The position numbers were made by a program, and so were the translations under genes. From Chloroflexota bacterium (GTDB lineage Bacteria; Chloroflexota; Limnocylindria; Limnocylindrales; CSP1-4), in contig JACDBP010000344.1 in assembly GCA_013694835.1 (NCBI GenBank), positions 1-14,801 of the forward strand: 14,801 bases of DNA, read 5' to 3'. Below, piece after piece: positions 13,945 to 14,801 of the stretch; positions within the stretch are counted from its first letter, which is position 1; every line of letters begins with the position of its first letter. The notes beneath the pieces are model-generated. The model did no database searches and had not been told where the DNA came from. It worked only from the letters and a program-made list of their open reading frames with translations.

Positions 13945-14514
13945 ATGGACCGCGCCCGTCACCCGGACCTCGTGAACGACGTCGACGAGGTTCTCATCAC
14001 CGAAGAGCAGATCCGTGCCAAGGTCGCCGAGCTCGGCGCGATGCTGAGCCGCGACTACGAGGGCCGCACGGTGGTGCTGGTGAGCGTCCTCAAGGGTTCG
14101 CTGCCGTTCATGGCGGACCTGATGCGCGCCATCTCGATCCCCGCCCAGATCGATCTGATGGAAGTCAGCTCCTACGGCGGCACCGCGACCGAGACCTCGG
14201 GCCTGGTCCGGATCCTCAAGGACCTCAGCTCCTCGATCGACGGCAGGGATGTGCTGATCGTGGAGGACATCATCGACACCGGCCTGACGCTCAACTACCT
14301 GCTGCGCTACCTGCGGGGCAAGAACCCCCGCTCGTTGCGCATCTGTGCGCTCCTGGACAAGCCGGCCCGCCGCCTGGTCGAGATCTCGATCGACTATCGA
14401 GGCTTCACCATCCCGGACAAGTTCGTGGTCGGCTACGGCCTCGACTACGGCGAGCTCTACCGGAACCTGCCGTTCATCGCGGTGCTCAAGCCGGAGGTCT
14501 ACTCGGCCTCATGA
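13945..14514 (+). CDS. hpt: Hypoxanthine(-guanine) phosphoribosyltransferase
   Basis: A 189-residue purine salvage enzyme converting hypoxanthine or guanine plus PRPP into IMP or GMP in the cytosol. The visible signatures are SVLKGS (47-52, pyrophosphate loop), the flexible loop SSYGGTA (75-81), and the PRPP-binding motif VLIVEDIIDTGLT (103-115) with its paired acidic residues. The purine-binding segment IPDKFVVGYGLD (156-167) contains Lys159 and Asp167. Length is normal. The first ATG is used; a ribosome site is weak, and coupling from the nuclease-fold gene is likely. Its TGA overlaps the next ATG. Confidence 0.98.
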   Translation: MDRARHPDLVNDVDEVLITEEQIRAKVAELGAMLSRDYEGRTVVLVSVLKGSLPFMADLMRAISIPAQIDLMEVSSYGGTATETSGLVRILKDLSSSIDGRDVLIVEDIIDTGLTLNYLLRYLRGKNPRSLRICALLDKPARRLVEISIDYRGFTIPDKFVVGYGLDYGELYRNLPFIAVLKPEVYSAS

Positions 14515-14801
14515 ACCGACGCGTGCTGGGGCGCGGCCGGGCGCTGGCCGCGATCGGAGCGATCATGACGCTGGTTGCCTGCGTGCTGCCGTGGTACACC
14601 ACCGGCGGCCACCCGCTCGGCTTGCCCGCGACCAGCGTCAACGCCTTCGACGGGCCGGGCATCCTCGTCTTCATCGCGGCGATCGCCATCGTGGCGCTGA
14701 TCCTGCTGCCGTATGCGGCTGGTGATCAGCCGCTGACGGTCGACCGGGCGCTCAGCTTCGCGATCGTCGCCGGCCTGGGCATCGTGGGGCTCGTGCTGAA
14801 G
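14511..14801 (+). CDS. Membrane protein, partial (runs off the right edge)
   Basis: The first 97 residues of a hydrophobic protein with no stop before the window ends. Three membrane segments are visible, at about 11-28, 50-67 and 81-96, with an exported LPWYTTGGHPLG loop after the first. The ATG overlaps the hpt TGA (ATGA), a typical coupled arrangement. I do not recognise the family. In many bacteria ftsH follows hpt; this sequence is not FtsH as far as it can be read. Confidence 0.8.
   Translation, partial: MNRRVLGRGRALAAIGAIMTLVACVLPWYTTGGHPLGLPATSVNAFDGPGILVFIAAIAIVALILLPYAAGDQPLTVDRALSFAIVAGLGIVGLVLK

Noticed and set aside
14511..14582. Lipobox-like LVAC at residues 21-24 of the right-edge membrane protein
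   Set aside because: The segment continues as LPWYTT and two more membrane spans follow, so a transmembrane helix end is more likely than a lipoprotein cleavage site.

Overview
The window comes from a high-GC bacterium (third codon positions are almost all G or C). A Chloroflexota or actinobacterium-like host is my best guess, based on an HspR-type regulator coupled to hsp20 and lon, a KimA-type potassium importer beside paired RCK proteins, several GTG starts, and promoters that seem to give almost leaderless mRNAs. No rRNA, tRNA, CRISPR array, insertion sequence or phage gene was seen.

Left part (1-5892, all on the minus strand): a protein-quality-control block. Read in the direction of transcription it runs hsp20, hspR, lon, then a 253-bp gap with palindromic repeats, then a DnaJ/CbpA co-chaperone. 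hsp20, hspR and lon are packed so tightly that each ribosome binding site lies at the end of the gene before it. A clear sigma70-like promoter (TTGACA, 17 bp, TAGGGT) precedes hsp20. Overlapping it is an inverted repeat, CTTGACA-N7-TGTCAGG, with the geometry of the HAIR operator bound by HspR. This suggests an autoregulated heat-shock operon. The small heat-shock protein carries a tail of about 210 residues that is disordered, free of lysine, leucine and cysteine, and has an aromatic residue roughly every ten positions. This is the most unusual item in the window.

Middle part (5893-12287, minus strand): in transcription order rsmG, a YfcE-like metallophosphoesterase, a KimA-family potassium importer, a universal stress protein, two RCK (TrkA-type) nucleotide-binding proteins and a small membrane protein, all with gaps of 1 to 47 bp. 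KimA, the stress protein and the RCK pair look like one potassium-homeostasis unit. One RCK protein lacks the usual C-terminal ligand domain and has a disordered tail instead.

Right part (12288-14801): a 341-bp non-coding stretch upstream of rsmG holds a strongly folded 79-nt element and a stem-loop whose arms resemble DnaA boxes. csoR (copper-sensing repressor) follows on the minus strand, with a perfect palindrome over its -10 box and start codon. Transcription then switches to the plus strand: a doubtful 64-codon ORF, a PD-(D/E)XK-like nuclease-fold protein, hypoxanthine phosphoribosyltransferase (hpt), and a membrane protein that starts inside the hpt stop codon and runs off the window.
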